From Kitasatospora sp. MAA19 (lineage in GTDB: Bacteria > Actinomycetota > Actinomycetes > Streptomycetales > Streptomycetaceae), in assembly GCF_029894125.1 (NCBI RefSeq), contig NZ_JARXYZ010000019.1, forward strand, positions 62,001 through 126,000: a DNA stretch of 64,000 nucleotides. Direction: 5' to 3'. Of this stretch, positions 62,359 through 64,000 are shown piece after piece; positions within the stretch are counted from its first letter, which is position 1; each line of letters opens with the position of its first letter. The notes below the pieces were generated by a model, which saw only the letters and a program-made list of their open reading frames with translations, did no database searches and was not told where the DNA came from. The position numbers were made by a program, and so were the translations under genes.

Positions 62359-62907
62359 TTAGCAACGCCTGCCCGCACACGAGGCTGAGGACGCCCGCTC
62401 CTCAGCCCGGCCGGCCGGGATCGGCCGCACCGGGTGCTTGCTCAGGATGGACACCCGGTTGAAGGCGTTGATGGCGATGGCCACCCAGATCACCGCGGAG
62501 ATCTGGTCATCCGTCAGGGCTTGGCGGGCGGCGCCGTAGGCGTCCTCCTGGAGGGCGGCGTCCGCGGGGTTGGTGGTCGCCTCCGCCAGGGCGAGGGCGG
62601 CGCGTTCCTGCGGGGTGAACAGTTCGGTGTCGCGCCACGCCGGGAGGGTGCCCAGCCGCTGCGGGGTGTCGCCGGCCTGCAGGGCGGCCCTGGTGTGCAC
62701 GTTGAGGCAGTAGGCGCAGCCGTTGATCTGGGACACCCGCAGGTTGACCAGTTCCACGAGCGTGCGGTCCAACCCGGCGTCCGCCGCGCCCGCACGGGCC
62801 GACTCGGCCGTCGCGACCAGCGCGCGGTAGGCCTTGGGGCTCTGCTTGTCGACGAACACCCGTCGGCGCGCCGGGGCCTCAGCCACACCCGCGGTCACAT
62901 CACTCAT
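62359..62907 (-). CDS. AhpD/carboxymuconolactone decarboxylase family protein
   Basis: 182-residue alkylhydroperoxidase-like protein. The active-site CxxC-xxx-H is in NGCAYCLNVHTRAALQAG, with upstream ELVNLRVSQ. It may reduce peroxides via the CxxC pair. Polar 20-residue C-terminal tail with extra cysteines (SASCAGRRC). AGAGGAG lies 7 bases before the ATG at 62907; longer frames are not needed. Upstream is an A/T-rich promoter/operator island. Confidence 0.87.
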   Translation of the reverse strand: MSDVTAGVAEAPARRRVFVDKQSPKAYRALVATAESARAGAADAGLDRTLVELVNLRVSQINGCAYCLNVHTRAALQAGDTPQRLGTLPAWRDTELFTPQERAALALAEATTNPADAALQEDAYGAARQALTDDQISAVIWVAIAINAFNRVSILSKHPVRPIPAGRAEERASSASCAGRRC

Positions 62908-62954
62908 CGGAACTCCTCTGGCCGGATCGCTGTCGGACGGCACTGCGCCACGCC

Positions 62955-62977
62955 ATGATAGTTGAAAATAAAACCTT
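62955..62977 (-). promoter_or_regulatory. A/T-rich promoter/operator island of the ahpD-like gene
   Basis: ATGATAGTTGAAAATAAAAC stands out in this DNA. On the minus strand TATCAT (62955-62960) fits a -10. The AGTT...AAAC arms are partly symmetric and could bind a MarR/HxlR-type repressor not encoded nearby. Confidence 0.4.
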
Positions 62978-63098
62978 CTGGGAAGCGGGGCAGCACATCG
63001 CGACCACCACCCCCGGCCACCCGAGTTCACCGCCCGTCAGATCCCCCCCGGTACGGAGGTGGGAGCGCCGGCCGGTGGACGACTCCCGCCGCCGTCCC

Positions 63099-64000
63099 TC
63101 ACCGGCGGTGGCGACCGCCCCGCCGGCCGGCCGGCGGGGCCGCGCGCGGCGCGGACAGGAAGAGCCGGGCCAGCTCCCGGCCCAGGTTCACGCCGATGGC
63201 GAGGGCCATCGCCGTGGCGACAGCACGCCCGACGCCGCTCAGCCCGATCTCCGGCTCGCCCCGGACGAAGGCGAGCATCCCGAAGTAGAGCACCGACCCG
63301 GGCAGCAGCGGCCCCAGGGCCGCCGTGATGTGCGGCAGCGCGGAGCTTCCCCGGTGACGCGCCGTGAGCTGGCCGGACAGGCCCACCAGCCCGGCGGCGA
63401 GCCCCGTGGCCAGGAGCGGCTCCCCGCCGGCGTTGACCAGCACCCCGTACGTCGTCCAGCCGGCCCCGCTGTTGAGCAGGACCACGGACAGCGCGCCCGG
63501 CTCGGTGTTCAGCAGCACCGCGAACGCCAGGGTGAGCAGCACCGCCGCGGCGAGCTGCAACGGCGGGTTCACCGCCCCGGCCGGGACGTCCTGGGCCGCC
63601 AGGTCCGCACCGTTGTTGACGCCGACGTAGAGCACCGTCATCACCCCGATCACCACACCGGCCATCAGGTACAGCGCTTCGAGCAGGCGCGCGGCGGCGG
63701 TGAGGTAGAAGCCCGCCAGGCCGTCCTGGGCCGCCGCCACCATGGGCCATCCCGGCAACAGCGCGTACAGCCCTCCGGTGATCACCACCGATCCGCGCAG
63801 GTGCAGCCCGTTGAACGACAGCAGGATGCCGATCACGGCGGCCGGCCCCGCGGCCACCACGAACTGGTAGAACGCCGGGAGGTCGTGGCGCGCCACCAGC
63901 GCCGAGAGCCGGTCGCCCGCCAGGGCCGCGACGACGGCGCTGGCGAACACCAGCCAGGCCCGGGCGTCGGCCCGGCCGCCGACCAGCAGCGTCGCGGCCC
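63099..64000 (-). CDS. ThrE-family threonine/serine exporter (5' end outside window)
   Basis: The frame stays open from its stop at 63099 to the window edge, so the start lies beyond 64000. At least 300 residues are visible, with eight or more hydrophobic segments, e.g. FAVLLNTEPGALSVVLLNSG, VITGGLYALLPGWPMVAAAQ and ALYLMAGVVIGVMTVLYVG. The pattern matches the membrane part of ThrE-like transporters; the cytoplasmic N-terminal domain would be outside. The C-terminus ends RRGGRHRR. Confidence 0.8.
   Translation of the reverse strand, partial: AATLLVGGRADARAWLVFASAVVAALAGDRLSALVARHDLPAFYQFVVAAGPAAVIGILLSFNGLHLRGSVVITGGLYALLPGWPMVAAAQDGLAGFYLTAAARLLEALYLMAGVVIGVMTVLYVGVNNGADLAAQDVPAGAVNPPLQLAAAVLLTLAFAVLLNTEPGALSVVLLNSGAGWTTYGVLVNAGGEPLLATGLAAGLVGLSGQLTARHRGSSALPHITAALGPLLPGSVLYFGMLAFVRGEPEIGLSGVGRAVATAMALAIGVNLGRELARLFLSAPRAAPPAGRRGGRHRR

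Overview
The window is high-GC actinobacterial chromosome, most likely Streptomyces or a close relative such as Kitasatospora. The evidence is a strong G/C bias at third codon positions, GTG and TTG starts, AAGGAG-type ribosome sites, mycothiol-linked protein families, an ECF42/DGPF gene pair, a MurT-GatD pair, class F sortase, WYL and HAAS families. No rRNA, tRNA, CRISPR array, intact insertion sequence or secondary-metabolite core enzyme was seen. The content is mainly housekeeping and regulatory genes, interrupted by a few scarred intergenic spots.

Layout. 1-5.5 kb: NAD synthetase, an FtsH protease, a mycothiol-linked DsbA-like oxidoreductase and a secreted tripeptidyl-peptidase-like hydrolase, all on the minus strand. 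5.9-11.7 kb: a PadR/HAAS pair, two exported proteins and an ECF42 sigma factor with its DGPF partner. 11.7-18.4 kb: acetyltransferase, DUF6461, erythromycin-esterase-like protein, a divergent MarR/aldehyde dehydrogenase locus with a mycothiol isomerase, and an orphan Imm49 immunity protein. 18.4-27 kb: a sugar-use locus, with a LacI regulator and three-gene ABC importer running into a GH15 glucosidase, and a divergent glycogen-debranching-type enzyme across an array of LacI-type operators. 27-31 kb: a scarred region where fragments of an ABC ATPase, a crotonase, a MocR regulator and one unknown gene lie among intact LysR, WYL and DinB genes.

31-43 kb: CopZ-like chaperone, DUF3152 protein, RidA/LysR pair, glutaminase, DEAD-box helicase, cold-shock protein with a long structured leader, a Tudor-like small protein, a TetR/quinone-reductase pair and an MFS transporter. 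43-51 kb: GlmS and AsnB head to head, a cysteine-repeat secreted protein, a PLP decarboxylase, a small membrane protein and a truncated DUF2306 gene. 51.7-56.1 kb: an apparent surface/signalling cluster of sorted protein, class F sortase, membrane-anchored FG-GAP-like protein, response regulator and histidine kinase. 56.2-64 kb: small secreted peptide, GNAT enzyme, MurT-GatD for lipid II amidation, phosphofructokinase, D-lactate dehydrogenase, an AhpD-like protein and a ThrE-family exporter cut by the window end.

The most noteworthy signals are: the cold-shock leader with an intrinsic terminator; the secreted protein built from repeated C-x(7-11)-C units; the sortase/two-component cluster; tandem copies of the lacI 3' end between lacI and its importer; paired gene remnants meeting end to end; and an ECF42-like promoter reading into 17-bp tandem repeats. 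All calls come from reading the sequence; no database search was run.
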